64,000 nt of DNA from assembly GCF_003987135.1 (NCBI RefSeq), contig NZ_PIPJ01000001.1, positions 636,191-700,190 of the forward strand. Reading direction: 5' to 3'. The notes under the pieces were generated by a model. That model made no database searches. It was not told the DNA's origin and saw only the letters and a program-made list of their open reading frames with translations. This DNA is from Aliidiomarina iranensis (GTDB lineage Bacteria > Pseudomonadota > Gammaproteobacteria > Enterobacterales > Alteromonadaceae). Positions 19,129 to 28,806 of the stretch are shown piece by piece (position 1 is the first letter of the stretch; every line of letters begins with the position of its first letter). Both the position numbers and the translations under genes were made by a program.

Positions 19129-20720
19129 GTGAGCAACAAGCAGCGCCGGTAGCAGGCATTTCTAAGGCAACCAGTGATGCCATTCAGCAACTTCCAGATG
19201 AACAGGCGGTAACAGAACAGTTAACTGGGGAAGCAGTTGAGCAAAGTGGTAAAGGCCACAAGCGTGTACCTTATGCGTTTGCTAAACGCTATGGCGTAGT
19301 GCTCACCTATGAGGGTGAGCAACCCATTTTGAATAGCCGCAGCCAACCAAGCCCGCAAACTTTGCATGAAGTGCGGCGTTTGCTGGGCCAGCCATTTAAG
19401 GTGCAAGCACACAGTACGCAAGATTTTGAAGTGTTGTTGAGCCAGGCATATCAGCGCGATTCGTCTGAGGCGAAACAACTGATGGAAGATATCGGTAACG
19501 AGGTAAATTTATTTTCACTTGCCGAAGAGTTGCCGCAAACAGAAGATTTACTTGATAGCGAAGATGATGCACCCATTATCAAGCTCATTAACGCGATGCT
19601 TAGTGAAGCCATCAAAGAGGGCGCTTCTGATATCCATATTGAAACCTTCGAAAAAGATTTAGTAATTCGTTTTCGTATCGATGGCGTGCTGCGTGAAATT
19701 CTGCGCCCGCACCGGAAACTTGCAAGTTTACTAGTTTCGCGAATTAAGGTTATGGCGCAGCTGGATATCGCCGAAAAACGCTTACCGCAAGATGGCCGTA
19801 TTTCATTGTTGATTGCCGGGCGTGCGGTTGATGTGCGGGTTTCTACTATGCCTTCGAGCCATGGCGAGCGAGCAGTGCTGCGGCTTTTAGATAAAAATAA
19901 TGCGCAATTGGATTTAACGGAACTTGGCATGACCGATGCCAATCGCGTTATTTTTTCCAGCTTAATTAACAAACCGCACGGTATTATTTTGGTTACCGGG
20001 CCTACGGGTTCAGGTAAAAGTACTACTTTGTATGCGGGCCTTTCAGAAATAAATACGAAAGATCGCAATATTCTCACGGTTGAAGATCCGATTGAATATG
20101 CGTTAGAAGGCGTGGGCCAAATGCAGGTTAACCCGCGGGTTGATATGACATTTGCTCGCGGTTTGCGAGCTATTTTACGGCAAGATCCCGATGTGGTGAT
20201 GGTAGGTGAAATCCGTGATGGTGAAACTGCACAAATTGCAGTGCAAGCCTCGCTCACCGGGCACTTGGTGCTCTCAACTTTACACACTAACACAGCAGCT
20301 GGCGCCATTACCCGTTTAGAAGATATGGGTATCGAACCTTTCTTGTTGTCGTCGAGTTTATTGGCGGTGTTATCGCAGCGATTAGTGCGCACCCTTTGTA
20401 AGGATTGCCGTAAGTTACATGTAGCCAGTGCGGAAGAGTGTCAGTTATTGGGTGTTAGCGCGGAAAATCCACCAGAAATTTATAGCCCGCGCGGCTGTGA
20501 GAAATGTAATCACACGGGATATCGCGGCCGAACCGGCATTCATGAAATGCTAGTAGTTGACGATAAAGTGCGGGAACTAGTGCATAACGGCCAGGGCGAA
20601 CAGGCAATCGAGCGCTATATTCGAACCACAACACCAGGTATTCGCCAAGATGGTCGAGATAAAATTTTAGCAGGCAAAACTACGCTTGAGGAAGTCCTCC
20701 GCGTTACTCGCGAGGAATAA
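19125..20720 (+). CDS. gspE: Type II secretion ATPase GspE
   Basis: A 531-residue cytoplasmic ATPase that drives pseudopilus assembly. The Walker A box is [11 protein letters not shown], the Asp box is [10 protein letters not shown], and Walker B is [13 protein letters not shown] tetracysteine zinc module (CKDC ... [14 protein letters not shown]) follows. The N1E domain that binds GspL is N-terminal, here with a roughly 50-residue Gln/Glu-rich extension. The start overlaps the gspD stop (ATGA). Confidence 0.97.
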   Translation: MSEQQAAPVAGISKATSDAIQQLPDEQAVTEQLTGEAVEQSGKGHKRVPYAFAKRYGVVLTYEGEQPILNSRSQPSPQTLHEVRRLLGQPFKVQAHSTQDFEVLLSQAYQRDSSEAKQLMEDIGNEVNLFSLAEELPQTEDLLDSEDDAPIIKLINAMLSEAIKEGASDIHIETFEKDLVIRFRIDGVLREILRPHRKLASLLVSRIKVMAQLDIAEKRLPQDGRISLLIAGRAVDVRVSTMPSSHGERAVLRLLDKNNAQLDLTELGMTDANRVIFSSLINKPHGIILVTGPTGSGKSTTLYAGLSEINTKDRNILTVEDPIEYALEGVGQMQVNPRVDMTFARGLRAILRQDPDVVMVGEIRDGETAQIAVQASLTGHLVLSTLHTNTAAGAITRLEDMGIEPFLLSSSLLAVLSQRLVRTLCKDCRKLHVASAEECQLLGVSAENPPEIYSPRGCEKCNHTGYRGRTGIHEMLVVDDKVRELVHNGQGEQAIERYIRTTTPGIRQDGRDKILAGKTTLEEVLRVTREE

Positions 20721-20723
20721 TTT

Positions 20724-21944
20724 ATGCCAGCATTTTCCTATGAAGCCCTCGATAAACAGGGCCTGAAAAAAACAGGTGTGCTAGAGGCCGATACTGAGCG
20801 GCAGATTCGTTCGCAACTGCGCGAGCAAGGTTTACTACCCCTTAGCGTTGAAGCCGCTAGTGCAGAAGAAAAAGGAACATCGCGTAAACGCAGCCTCTTT
20901 CAGCGCAAGATTAAAACTCATGATCTAGCGTTAATCACTCGCCAGCTGGCTACCTTGGTGGAAGCGGCATTGCCCATTGAACAAGCATTGTTGGCTGTCG
21001 CCGAGCAAACCGATAAGCCGCGCTTGCAAAAGATGTTGATGTCGGTGCGAAGCCGTGTTGTTGAAGGGTACAGTTTAGCCGATGGCATGCGCGATTTCCC
21101 GGGGGTGTTCGATGATTTGTATTGCGCCATGGTAGGCGCGGGCGAAAAATCTGGGCACCTTGATGAGGTGCTTAACCGTTTGGCTGATTACACCGAACAG
21201 CGGCAAGCAATGAACAGCCAAATCACGCAAGCTGCCGTGTATCCTATCGTGTTATCCATAGTGGCTTTCGGTGTGATTGCATTCTTACTTGCTGTAGTAG
21301 TGCCACAAATTGTTGATCAATTCGATAGCCTCGGTCAGGAGCTGCCCATGATTACGCAAATTCTTATCGCGATTAGTGATTTCTTACGCAGTTACGGTGT
21401 CTATCTGTTTTTTGCATTTTTAATTGCGTTTTTTGCCATAAAGCGCTTGTTACAAGTAACACGATATCGCTACATGTTGCACAAGCGCCTCTTACATTTA
21501 CCTTTTGTAGGTAATTTAGTCCGTACGGTGAACACTTCACGCTTCGCACGAACATTGAGCATCCTCTCGGCCTCAGCAGTACCGCTGCTCGAAGGTTTGC
21601 GAATTTCCGGCTCAGTACTCGGTAATTTACGTATGCGCGAGGTAGTTGAAATAGCCGCCGATAGGGTTCGTGAAGGTACCAGCTTACGCGCGTCCCTAGC
21701 GGATAGTAAGTTATTCCCACCTATGATGTTGCACATGATCGCATCAGGTGAAAAAAGTGGTGAACTTGAGCAAATGCTGCGCCGCTGTGCAGATAACCAA
21801 GATAATGAATTTTCTGCGGTAGTGAATATTTCCTTAAAAGTATTTGAACCCTTGCTCATCGTAACGATGGCCTTTGTGGTTCTTTTTATTGTTTTGGCGG
21901 TGATGCTGCCAATACTCGCTCTTAATACAATAGCAGGTGGTTGA
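20724..21944 (+). CDS. gspF: Type II secretion inner-membrane platform protein GspF
   Basis: A 406-residue polytopic protein of the PilC/GspF family. It has two tandem GspF domains (about 70-195 and 270-395) and three hydrophobic segments (about 170-192, 220-240, 375-400). The N-terminus is PAFSYEALDKQGLKKTGVLEAD, and GAGEKSGHLDEVL with its repeat SGEKSGELEQML marks the two domains. It begins three bases after gspE and overlaps the spacing to gspG, so translation is likely coupled. Confidence 0.96.
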   Translation: MPAFSYEALDKQGLKKTGVLEADTERQIRSQLREQGLLPLSVEAASAEEKGTSRKRSLFQRKIKTHDLALITRQLATLVEAALPIEQALLAVAEQTDKPRLQKMLMSVRSRVVEGYSLADGMRDFPGVFDDLYCAMVGAGEKSGHLDEVLNRLADYTEQRQAMNSQITQAAVYPIVLSIVAFGVIAFLLAVVVPQIVDQFDSLGQELPMITQILIAISDFLRSYGVYLFFAFLIAFFAIKRLLQVTRYRYMLHKRLLHLPFVGNLVRTVNTSRFARTLSILSASAVPLLEGLRISGSVLGNLRMREVVEIAADRVREGTSLRASLADSKLFPPMMLHMIASGEKSGELEQMLRRCADNQDNEFSAVVNISLKVFEPLLIVTMAFVVLFIVLAVMLPILALNTIAGG

Positions 21945-21946
21945 AG

Positions 21947-22384
21947 ATGAGAATGAAACAGCAAAGTGGTTTCACCATGCTAGAGATGATGGTGGTAATT
22001 GTAATTTTAGGCATTATGGCAACCTTGGTTGTGCCGCAAATTTTCGGTCAACGGGAACAAGCTGATATGCAAAAAGCAGTATCCGATATCACAGCTTTGG
22101 AAAACGCGATGGAAATGTATCGCGTGCAAAATGGTATTTACCCTACAACTGAACAGGGCTTAGAAGCACTGGTTGTTGAACCACAAAGCGATCCGCGGCC
22201 GCGGAATTATCAAACGGATGGCTATATTCGCCGTTTACCTGCAGATCCTTGGGGCTTTGAATATCGCTTGTTGAGCCCAGGCCAAAATGGCCGGTTTGAT
22301 ATCTTCAGTGTGGGCCCTGATGGTCAACCGGGCACACAAGATGATATCGGTAACTGGAATATGCACGATAGAGAAGAGAACTAA
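21947..22384 (+). CDS. gspG: Major pseudopilin GspG
   Basis: A 145-residue major pseudopilin. The prepilin peptidase site is in QQSG/FTMLEMMVVIVILGI, with Glu at +5 of the mature protein. The C-terminal calcium-binding loop is visible (GPDGQPGTQDDIGNW). The start is ATG 21947 (or ATG 21953) with GGTGG upstream; an overlapping TTG at 21941 is less likely. No prepilin peptidase (gspO) is in the operon, so PilD must be encoded elsewhere. Confidence 0.95.
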   Translation: MRMKQQSGFTMLEMMVVIVILGIMATLVVPQIFGQREQADMQKAVSDITALENAMEMYRVQNGIYPTTEQGLEALVVEPQSDPRPRNYQTDGYIRRLPADPWGFEYRLLSPGQNGRFDIFSVGPDGQPGTQDDIGNWNMHDREEN

Positions 22385-22392
22385 GCAACTTT

Positions 22393-22953
22393 ATGCGGAA
22401 AAGAGCGCGTGGTTTCACTTTAATTGAAGTGATGATGACCATTTTAATCATTGGCGTTGCGGCTATGGTGGTGGTATTTAACACGCCTACGCAACGCTTT
22501 GGTGATAGCGCCGAAGATGCCGCTGAACGGTTTCTCCAACAAATGCACCATGCCCGCGAGCAAGCCTTATTGCGTAATTACGTTTACGGTATTGAGGTGG
22601 AAGACAACAGTTATAGTTTCTATCGATGGGAAGAACAAGCTTGGCAGTTGGTTACTGAAACGCCGTTAGCGCCGGTAACAGCGCCGGAATTGGTTTCTAT
22701 TGAGTTGGAAATGGGTGATTTCCGCCTACTTGATAATATGGAAGACGACCGCGATGCCATATTTGGCCGTGATGTCCGCCGAGATAATCAAGAAGAGGAA
22801 GTGCCAAAACCAACGATTTTGATTTTTGAAAGCACGGAATTCGTGCCCTTTAGCTTACTTTTCACTAATACAGAAACAAATACCAGCATATTTGCAGTAG
22901 ATGGGCGCAGCGGTATTCAGCTTCAACTAGAGGAGCGGGATACATGGTATTAA
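22393..22953 (+). CDS. gspH: Minor pseudopilin GspH
   Basis: A 186-residue minor pseudopilin with cleavage site ARG/FTLIEVMMTILIIGVAAMVVV. The rest is a GspH-type globular domain ending LEERDTWY, with the usual aromatic and acidic residues and a charged insertion (DDRDAIFGRDVRRDNQEEE, about 115-135). It overlaps gspI by ten bases. Confidence 0.92.
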   Translation: MRKRARGFTLIEVMMTILIIGVAAMVVVFNTPTQRFGDSAEDAAERFLQQMHHAREQALLRNYVYGIEVEDNSYSFYRWEEQAWQLVTETPLAPVTAPELVSIELEMGDFRLLDNMEDDRDAIFGRDVRRDNQEEEVPKPTILIFESTEFVPFSLLFTNTETNTSIFAVDGRSGIQLQLEERDTWY

Positions 22954-23318
22954 AACATCGTGGTTTCACTCTGGTAGAAACTATGTTCGCCTTGGTGATC
23001 TTTTCGCTTGCGGCACTTGCGGCGCTAAACGTTGCCACCGAACAATTACGCAGTACCGGCATTTTAGAAACGCGCTATTTTGCTCAGCAAGTAGCGAGTA
23101 ATCGTTTAGCAGAATTACATGCAAATACTCGTGCAGGTGAATGGCCACCACGCAATGAAGAAACCGGGAGCGCTGAAATGGCCGGATCGGAGTGGTTTTG
23201 GGAACAGCGAGTATTGGAAACAGTTACCGATGATTTGCGTGAGGTAACGGTTATGATTCGTGAGCGTGAAGATGGCCCTGTTGTGCTAGAACTTAGTGCG
23301 TTCGTAGGGCGGCGTTAA
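22944..23318 (+). CDS. gspI: Minor pseudopilin GspI
   Basis: A 124-residue minor pseudopilin of the GspI-J-K tip complex. The cleavage site is HRG/FTLVETMFALVIFSLAALAALN. The helix LETRYFAQQVASNRLAELH and the WFWEQRV strand are typical. Its start lies inside the end of gspH and its stop overlaps the gspJ start by one base. Confidence 0.93.
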   Translation: MVLKHRGFTLVETMFALVIFSLAALAALNVATEQLRSTGILETRYFAQQVASNRLAELHANTRAGEWPPRNEETGSAEMAGSEWFWEQRVLETVTDDLREVTVMIREREDGPVVLELSAFVGRR

Positions 23319-23941
23319 TGGCTCGGGAGTTACGGCAACGCGGTTTTACGCTGATTGAAGTGCTAGTGGCTATGTCAATTTTAGCCATCATCGGGTTAGT
23401 GAGCGCAATTGTACTTACGCAAATGTTAGATTCCGAAGAAGTGAGCAAGGCTCGGCATGAACAATTAAGCGAACTGCAGTTTGCGATGCTCACGCTCGAT
23501 CGTGATGTGAGGCAAATGGTAGTTCGAACAGTGCGGGCGAATCCAGAAGAGAGCCAGCGCTATTATGTAACCAATGATGCCGATTTAATTGATAGTGATA
23601 GTGGTGGTTTGGCCTTTGTGCGCGCAGGTTGGAGTAACCCAGATATGATGCTCCCGCGCAGTGAGTTGCAGCCTGTGGTTTATCGTGTTCGCGAGGGCGT
23701 ATTGCAGCGTTTATATCGGCCGTTTGTAGATGATGTAAGCGGTGATCAAAGTATTCAAAATCTCCTTTCGGGCGTGGAATCGTTGGAAGTGAGCTTTTTA
23801 CATGCGGGTCAGGAAAGTGATCGTTGGACACGGCCAAACGATTTACCTGATGTGGTTATTGTGCGGCTAGAGTTAGCGAGTTTTGGTTCCATTGAGCGCT
23901 GGCTCCTCACCTCGGGTGAGAAACCGGAGCCACTGCCGTGA
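23318..23941 (+). CDS. gspJ: Minor pseudopilin GspJ
   Basis: A 207-residue minor pseudopilin. The cleavage site is QRG/FTLIEVLVAMSILAIIGLVSAIV, and the helix LQFAMLTLDRDVRQMVVR and the segment PVVYRVREGVLQRLYR are characteristic. It overlaps gspI by one base and gspK by four (GTGA), which indicates translational coupling. Confidence 0.94.
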   Translation: MARELRQRGFTLIEVLVAMSILAIIGLVSAIVLTQMLDSEEVSKARHEQLSELQFAMLTLDRDVRQMVVRTVRANPEESQRYYVTNDADLIDSDSGGLAFVRAGWSNPDMMLPRSELQPVVYRVREGVLQRLYRPFVDDVSGDQSIQNLLSGVESLEVSFLHAGQESDRWTRPNDLPDVVIVRLELASFGSIERWLLTSGEKPEPLP

Positions 23942-24957
23942 GATATACAAGCGCAAGAATAAGGCAAGCAGGGCGTTCCCGAGGGTTCGCCATCATCACG
24001 GTACTGCTAGTGGTTGCATTAATCGCCGTGTTGGCTATTCAAATGAGCAGCCGGCTGCGAGTGCAAGTAGCGCGTATTGCTAGTAGCGATTACGCTGAAC
24101 AAGCCTATTGGCATTGGATGAGTGCCGAGGCGTTAGTACGGCAAGTATTACTAATTGAACTAGAGCAAAATGAAGGGCAAACCAACTTATCGCAAAATTG
24201 GGCTACTGCGCAGGGCCCTTACCCGGTTCGGGGTGGCATGATTGCTGGCCGTATTCGCGATTTACACAGTTGCTTTAATCTGAATAGTTTATACACCGAT
24301 GAAGAAACAAATGCTCAGTTTTTAATGGCACAAGAACAGTATCGAGCGCTGTTAACGGCTCTTGAAGTCGATGAATTTACCGCCGAGCGGGTTACCAGTA
24401 CGTTGATTGATTGGCTCGATAAAAACACTGAATTACACAGTTCACTTGGCGCTGAAGATGCGGATTATGAATCGTTGCCGCAACCTTTTCAGGCTGGCAA
24501 TAATTTGCTTTCGCATATTTCTGAATTGCGGCAAATAGCGGGTTATAACCGCGAATTGTATCAACTGATTAAGCCCTATGTATGTGTTATTCCAGCGGTT
24601 ACTGAGTGGCAGTTGAACTTAAATACGGTAAAAGATACTCAGCCAGAAATAGTTATGGCATTTTTTCGTGGACAATTAGATCGCACCGCCGCTGAGAGTT
24701 TGTTGCGGGAACGGCCAGATGATGGTTATTCTGATGTTGAATCAATTCGGCAGCAAGGCGAAATACAAAATTTAGAGAACGATGGCACCAGTTTGAGCGA
24801 GCTTGATCAGCTTATCGTTGCCAGTGAATATTTTGAATTGCAGGCGCAAGTGCAATATGGTGATTTAGAGTATTACGGATTTAGCCAATTGCGTATTTTA
24901 AATGGCGTGGCTCATGTAGTGCATCGGTCCCGTGGAGGATACGAACAAGATGAATGA
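23938..24957 (+). CDS. gspK: Minor pseudopilin GspK
   Basis: A 339-residue large minor pseudopilin that caps the pseudopilus. The cleavage site SRG/FAIITVLLVVALIAVLAIQM lacks Glu at +5, as is normal for GspK. The calcium-binding and SAM-like inserted domains carry FNLNSLYTDEETN and DWLDKNTELHSSLGAEDADYESL. The start codon is GTG, inside the gspJ stop. It overlaps gspL by eight bases. Confidence 0.94.
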   Translation: MRYTSARIRQAGRSRGFAIITVLLVVALIAVLAIQMSSRLRVQVARIASSDYAEQAYWHWMSAEALVRQVLLIELEQNEGQTNLSQNWATAQGPYPVRGGMIAGRIRDLHSCFNLNSLYTDEETNAQFLMAQEQYRALLTALEVDEFTAERVTSTLIDWLDKNTELHSSLGAEDADYESLPQPFQAGNNLLSHISELRQIAGYNRELYQLIKPYVCVIPAVTEWQLNLNTVKDTQPEIVMAFFRGQLDRTAAESLLRERPDDGYSDVESIRQQGEIQNLENDGTSLSELDQLIVASEYFELQAQVQYGDLEYYGFSQLRILNGVAHVVHRSRGGYEQDE

Positions 24958-26152
24958 ACAACTAATTATTCGTTTACCAGCGGGTGAACAAGGCCCGGTA
25001 AGCTGGTTGGTTTGGCACAGCGAAGAAGCCAGTGTTGTTGCCAGTGGCGAATTAAAAGATATTGCGGAACTAGGCGAGCTTACGGAACGCGCACAAAATC
25101 GTGAATTACGCGTTTATGTGAGCTCTGCGGCTATTGGTTTCCATCAAGTAGATTTACCAGCAAAATCGCGCCGTCATCTCGACCGTGTGATCCCCTACGC
25201 ACTTGAAGATGAGATAGCCGAAGATATTGAGCAACTTCACTTCTTCTGGCCTGATATGTTGCCAAAAGAAAGTGCTATACCGGTATTTGTGGTGCGCCGA
25301 GATCAAGTAGAGCGCTGGTTAAATCAGCTCTCTGGTGCCGGTTTGCACACCACAGTGATGTATCCGGATATCTTTTTGTTGCCGTTGCAACAAAACGTTT
25401 GGAGCATGGCCGTGTTCCCCGGTGCGTTTGGCAAGGAATGGGTTATTCGCCAAGATGCTTGGCGCGGTATTGTGCTTGAACCTGAACTTGCGATGGGCAT
25501 GCAGCCGGAAGAAAACGAAGTATTAACAGAAATTAGTGCCTTCGGGGATATCGAATGGCCACAACCACCGGCCCCACTGATAGCGAAAGATCCGGCGCTC
25601 CCCTTACAACTTGCGGTGCACAGCCAACCGCAGAGTGTGAACATTTTACAGGGTGATTATCAGCTGCACTCTGGTGGCAAAAAAGATTATAGCTTCCTGA
25701 AGTTTCCGAGCATCGCCGCAGCGGTATTTTTAGCCTTGCTCTTTGTTAATGAATGGATGGGTGCGGTAGCGCTTGAGCGCGAAGCCGAGCTTGTGCGCAG
25801 CCAATACGAGGAACTCTATCGGCAAACCTTCCCAGAAGATAGCCGCATTGTTGATATTCGTAGTCAGCTTGCGCAGAAAGTAGGAACAGGTGGCGCTGGG
25901 AACCCCGGGCAAGTTTTACAAATATTACAGCAGTTGCAACCGGCGTTTAATGATGTGCCCATGCAACTAACCATGTTGCAATATGATCACAGCCGCGGTG
26001 AATTACGCATGCAAGCTAATGGCGAGAATTTTCAATCATTTGAACGTTTTTCTCGAATCGCGCGTGAGCAGAATTTAGACGTTAATCAAGGCCAGCTTAA
26101 CAGCCGAGGTGGTCAAATTAACGGCACTATTATTGTTAGGGTGGGAGTATGA
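24950..26152 (+). CDS. gspL: Type II secretion protein GspL
   Basis: A 400-residue inner-membrane protein that recruits GspE. It has a cytoplasmic actin-like domain (about 1-235, with RHLDRVIPYALEDEIAEDIEQLHFFWP), one transmembrane helix (about 255-272, FPSIAAAVFLALLFVNEWMG) and a periplasmic ferredoxin-like domain. ATG 24950 preceded by GGAGGA is chosen over an upstream in-frame ATG at 24932 because it gives the usual short N-terminus. It overlaps gspM by four bases. Confidence 0.93.
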   Translation: MNEQLIIRLPAGEQGPVSWLVWHSEEASVVASGELKDIAELGELTERAQNRELRVYVSSAAIGFHQVDLPAKSRRHLDRVIPYALEDEIAEDIEQLHFFWPDMLPKESAIPVFVVRRDQVERWLNQLSGAGLHTTVMYPDIFLLPLQQNVWSMAVFPGAFGKEWVIRQDAWRGIVLEPELAMGMQPEENEVLTEISAFGDIEWPQPPAPLIAKDPALPLQLAVHSQPQSVNILQGDYQLHSGGKKDYSFLKFPSIAAAVFLALLFVNEWMGAVALEREAELVRSQYEELYRQTFPEDSRIVDIRSQLAQKVGTGGAGNPGQVLQILQQLQPAFNDVPMQLTMLQYDHSRGELRMQANGENFQSFERFSRIAREQNLDVNQGQLNSRGGQINGTIIVRVGV

Positions 26153-26694
26153 GTAAACTTAAACAGTGGCTAACCCCGCTCACACAGAAGGTAGCACCGC
26201 CACTTATGCAAGTGCGAGCGAAGGCTTTGCAGCGTTGGCAATTATTGCAACCCCGCGAGCAAACTATGCTGCAATTAATGGCTGTGGTGATTGCCATTGC
26301 GTTGCTTTGGTTTGCGATCTGGCAGCCTCTGCAAGAACGCACACAAAGAGCGGAAGCCGCGCTAGAGAGTGAATATAACACCCAAAGCTTTGTGGAAAAC
26401 CAAATCGCCCAAGTGTTGCAAGCGCGCAATAATCAACAGGGTGGCAGCAGGGTAAATGCTAATCAATTGAGCGGCGTTGTAACCACGCTTACCAATGAGC
26501 TGGAGCTCGAGGTAGCGCGGATGCAGCCTCAGAATGATTCACTGTTGCTCGTATTTAATGAAGCCGATTTCACAAACTTGTTAGAATTACTGGCGCGCTT
26601 GAGTGAACGTCAAGTTGTGATTGAGGCAGTTGATGTATCAGAAACGGATAATGCGGGTATTGTTCGCGTGCGTCGTTTATTGATTCGCGTTTAA
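26149..26694 (+). CDS. gspM: Type II secretion protein GspM
   Basis: A 181-residue bitopic inner-membrane protein that partners GspL. A short cytoplasmic part (PREQTMLQLMAVVIAIALLWFAIWQPL) holds the single membrane helix at about 42-58; a coiled-coil stretch and a small ferredoxin-like periplasmic domain follow. It ends the tightly overlapping part of the operon; 84 bp separate it from gspN. Confidence 0.92.
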   Translation: MSKLKQWLTPLTQKVAPPLMQVRAKALQRWQLLQPREQTMLQLMAVVIAIALLWFAIWQPLQERTQRAEAALESEYNTQSFVENQIAQVLQARNNQQGGSRVNANQLSGVVTTLTNELELEVARMQPQNDSLLLVFNEADFTNLLELLARLSERQVVIEAVDVSETDNAGIVRVRRLLIRV

Positions 26695-26778
26695 CGGCAG
26701 AAAATCTGCCCTCGCGCGTTTATTAAGTGCCTTTTAAGCTACAAAGTGCTGTAGAGAAAAGATAACTGGAGTATCTTC

Positions 26779-27525
26779 ATGATAAAGAAATGGCAGCTGA
26801 TTAGCCTTGTTGTGGCCGTGTATTTAGTTGGGCTAATTGTGCTTTTTCCCGCCAAAGTAGCACTTTCTTTTGCCCCTATTCCGGCGAACGTTAATATAAA
26901 TCGAGTAGAGGGTACGATTTGGCGTGGTTCTCTAGGTTACCTAGAAAGTGAAGGGTTAAGTTTTCACGATGTGAGCTGGCGATTAAAATTTACGGATTTA
27001 CTGCGTTTGCGAGCAACCGCCGATGTGAATATTCCAAGCCACCCGAATAACCTTCTTCAAGGCCAAGCCCAGTTACAGGCTAGCGGCAATAGTATCCGTA
27101 TTCAAAATGCAAATTTGGCTGCGAATTTAGAAGATATGCTGGTACTAAGCCCAGTGTCATCACCGATTCCTTTGCAAGGCGGTGTGAGTATGAATATTTC
27201 CGAGTTTGAACTGGGTAACCCAGTATGCAACGCTTTTGTTGGCCAAGCATATGCCATTCAAGTTCAGGCCCGGCTCGGTTCGAGCTGGCAAAATCTTGGT
27301 GATTACGAAGCGCAACTTGGCTGTACTGATGGGCGCATAAGTGTGGATATCCCTGAAAACAACCTCCTAGGCTTGAGTGTAACGGGGAGTTTTGCGCCGA
27401 CAGGTATCGATTTTCGCATCGGTATAGCACCGCAACCCAGCGCGCCACAGGGTATTCGCGATCTCATGCAATGGCTGGGTGAAGCGGATAGTCAAGGTCG
27501 AAGATATTTCAATTTCCGGCTATAA
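26779..27525 (+). CDS. gspN: Type II secretion protein GspN
   Basis: A 248-residue inner-membrane-anchored periplasmic protein with an N-terminal helix (about 6-28, ISLVVAVYLVGLIVLFPAKVALSF). The beta-rich GspN domain follows, with VNINRVEGTIWRGSLGYL and VSWRLKFTDLLRLRATADV. GspN is present in some type II systems and not others, and its role is unclear. It is the last gsp gene; no gspO follows. Confidence 0.9.
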   Translation: MIKKWQLISLVVAVYLVGLIVLFPAKVALSFAPIPANVNINRVEGTIWRGSLGYLESEGLSFHDVSWRLKFTDLLRLRATADVNIPSHPNNLLQGQAQLQASGNSIRIQNANLAANLEDMLVLSPVSSPIPLQGGVSMNISEFELGNPVCNAFVGQAYAIQVQARLGSSWQNLGDYEAQLGCTDGRISVDIPENNLLGLSVTGSFAPTGIDFRIGIAPQPSAPQGIRDLMQWLGEADSQGRRYFNFRL

Positions 27526-27558
27526 TGCAGAAAAACTCATACAATTAAGGGTATAACC

Positions 27559-28428
27559 ATGGATCAAGCAGTGAACTGGCTCGTTGAAAACCAAGAAGCA
27601 ATTTTGCTTTTTGCTGGTAAGTTCGTTATTGCACTCGCTATCGTGGTGGGTGGTTTCGTGCTCTCCGGTATTCTTACAAAGAGCATGAAAAAGCGTTTAG
27701 ATAAAAGCAAAATCGATAACGCGGTTGTATCTTTTATGGCGGGGATTATCCGCACGATTATCATCATCGCTTCATTACTCATGGCGCTTTCTCATGTAGG
27801 TGTGCAAACCACCTCGTTCATCGCTATTTTAGGTGCTGCCGGTTTAGCTGTAGGTTTGGCTTTACAAGGTTCACTTTCAAACTTTGCTTCTGGTGTGCTC
27901 ATCATGATTTATCGTCCGTTTAAATCGGGTGATTATGTAGATGCGGGTGGTATCGCCGGCACAGTTGAACGCATTGAGCTGTTTATTACTGTTTTGAAAA
28001 CACCGGATAATAAAATTGTCATGGTGCCGAACTCCCGTATCACGGGTAATGAAATCACTAACTTTTCACAGGAACCGATTCGCCGCGTTGATATGGTAAT
28101 TGGTGTTTCTTACGATGCTGATCTGAAAAAAACCAAAGAAGTTTTAATGGAAGTAATCAGCTCGGATGAGCGCATGCTTCAAGATCCAGCACCTCGAGTA
28201 TCAGTTAATGCACTGAATGATTCCTCGGTAGATTTTATCGTTCGCCCTTGGGTGAAAAGTGAAGATTATTGGCCAATGTATTGGGATAGCATGGAGCGCA
28301 TTAAAAACGCACTTGATGCTAATGGCATTGGTATTCCATATCCGCAAATGGATGTTCACTTGCACCATCCTGAAGGCCAAGTGAGCGAGCTTCGTATCGC
28401 AAACCCCGAAAAGCTCGAACAAAAATAA
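27559..28428 (+). CDS. mscS: Small-conductance mechanosensitive channel MscS
   Basis: A 289-residue channel that opens under membrane tension to release solutes on hypo-osmotic shock. Three N-terminal helices lie at about 17-38, 58-80 and 88-115. The third is the Gly/Ala-rich pore helix (GAAGLAVGLALQGSLSNFASGVLIMIYRPF). The beta domain (VDAGGIAGTVERIELFITVLKTPDN) and the C-terminal alpha/beta domain complete the fold. The length is that of E. coli MscS (286). It is followed by palindromic element A, facing xseA. Confidence 0.96.
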   Translation: MDQAVNWLVENQEAILLFAGKFVIALAIVVGGFVLSGILTKSMKKRLDKSKIDNAVVSFMAGIIRTIIIIASLLMALSHVGVQTTSFIAILGAAGLAVGLALQGSLSNFASGVLIMIYRPFKSGDYVDAGGIAGTVERIELFITVLKTPDNKIVMVPNSRITGNEITNFSQEPIRRVDMVIGVSYDADLKKTKEVLMEVISSDERMLQDPAPRVSVNALNDSSVDFIVRPWVKSEDYWPMYWDSMERIKNALDANGIGIPYPQMDVHLHHPEGQVSELRIANPEKLEQK

Positions 28429-28460
28429 GCCTGGTGGTTGCTGTGGATGCATCTTCCGGT

Positions 28461-28696
28461 GTGGGAGCTAGCATTCGCAGGGATGCCGAATATACATCCT
28501 TGTAGGCTTGGCTGCCGCATGGAGCTCAGTGGCTTCCGCGGGGTCTGTGGGTGCCAGCCAGAACCGCTCAAGCACATCCATGTGTCGCTGTGATCCGCGC
28601 CATCCTTGGCGCGGACACTTCTGGCTAGCACCCACAGACCAAGCTCGCGCCACTGAGTTCCATGCGGCAGACACCCTGCGAACGCTAATCTCCCAC
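28461..28696 (+). repeat. Nested palindromic element A (mscS/xseA)
   Basis: This element fills most of the 378-bp gap between convergent mscS and xseA. Nested pairings, outside in: GTGGGAG with CTCCCAC; 28471-28482 with 28674-28685; CTGCCGCATGGA with TCCATGCGGCAG; CTCAGTGGC with GCCACTGAG; then an internal loop (28534-28541 against 28641-28648, TTCCGC/GCTCGC); then a 22-bp arm (28542-28563 with 28619-28640). The core is 28564-28594 and the apical hairpin CCGCGCCATCCTTGGCGCGG is 28595-28614. Left of it, 28480-28518 matches the type-2 core of element E. A related minus-strand piece lies at about 28711-28745. Confidence 0.9.
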
Positions 28697-28806
28697 CTCG
28701 AAACATTCAGCCAAGCCCCCAGGGATGGGTTTACGGCGTCTCTGGATCGTGAGGGGCTTAAGCGGAATACAGCTGTTGCCTTGGCGAAGCCTTGCCGAGA
28801 GCTGGA

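Noticed and set aside
19451..20392. A 313-codon frame opposite gspE
   Set aside because: It is the antisense shadow of a clear gspE; Ser/Arg/Ile-rich composition typical of antisense reading.
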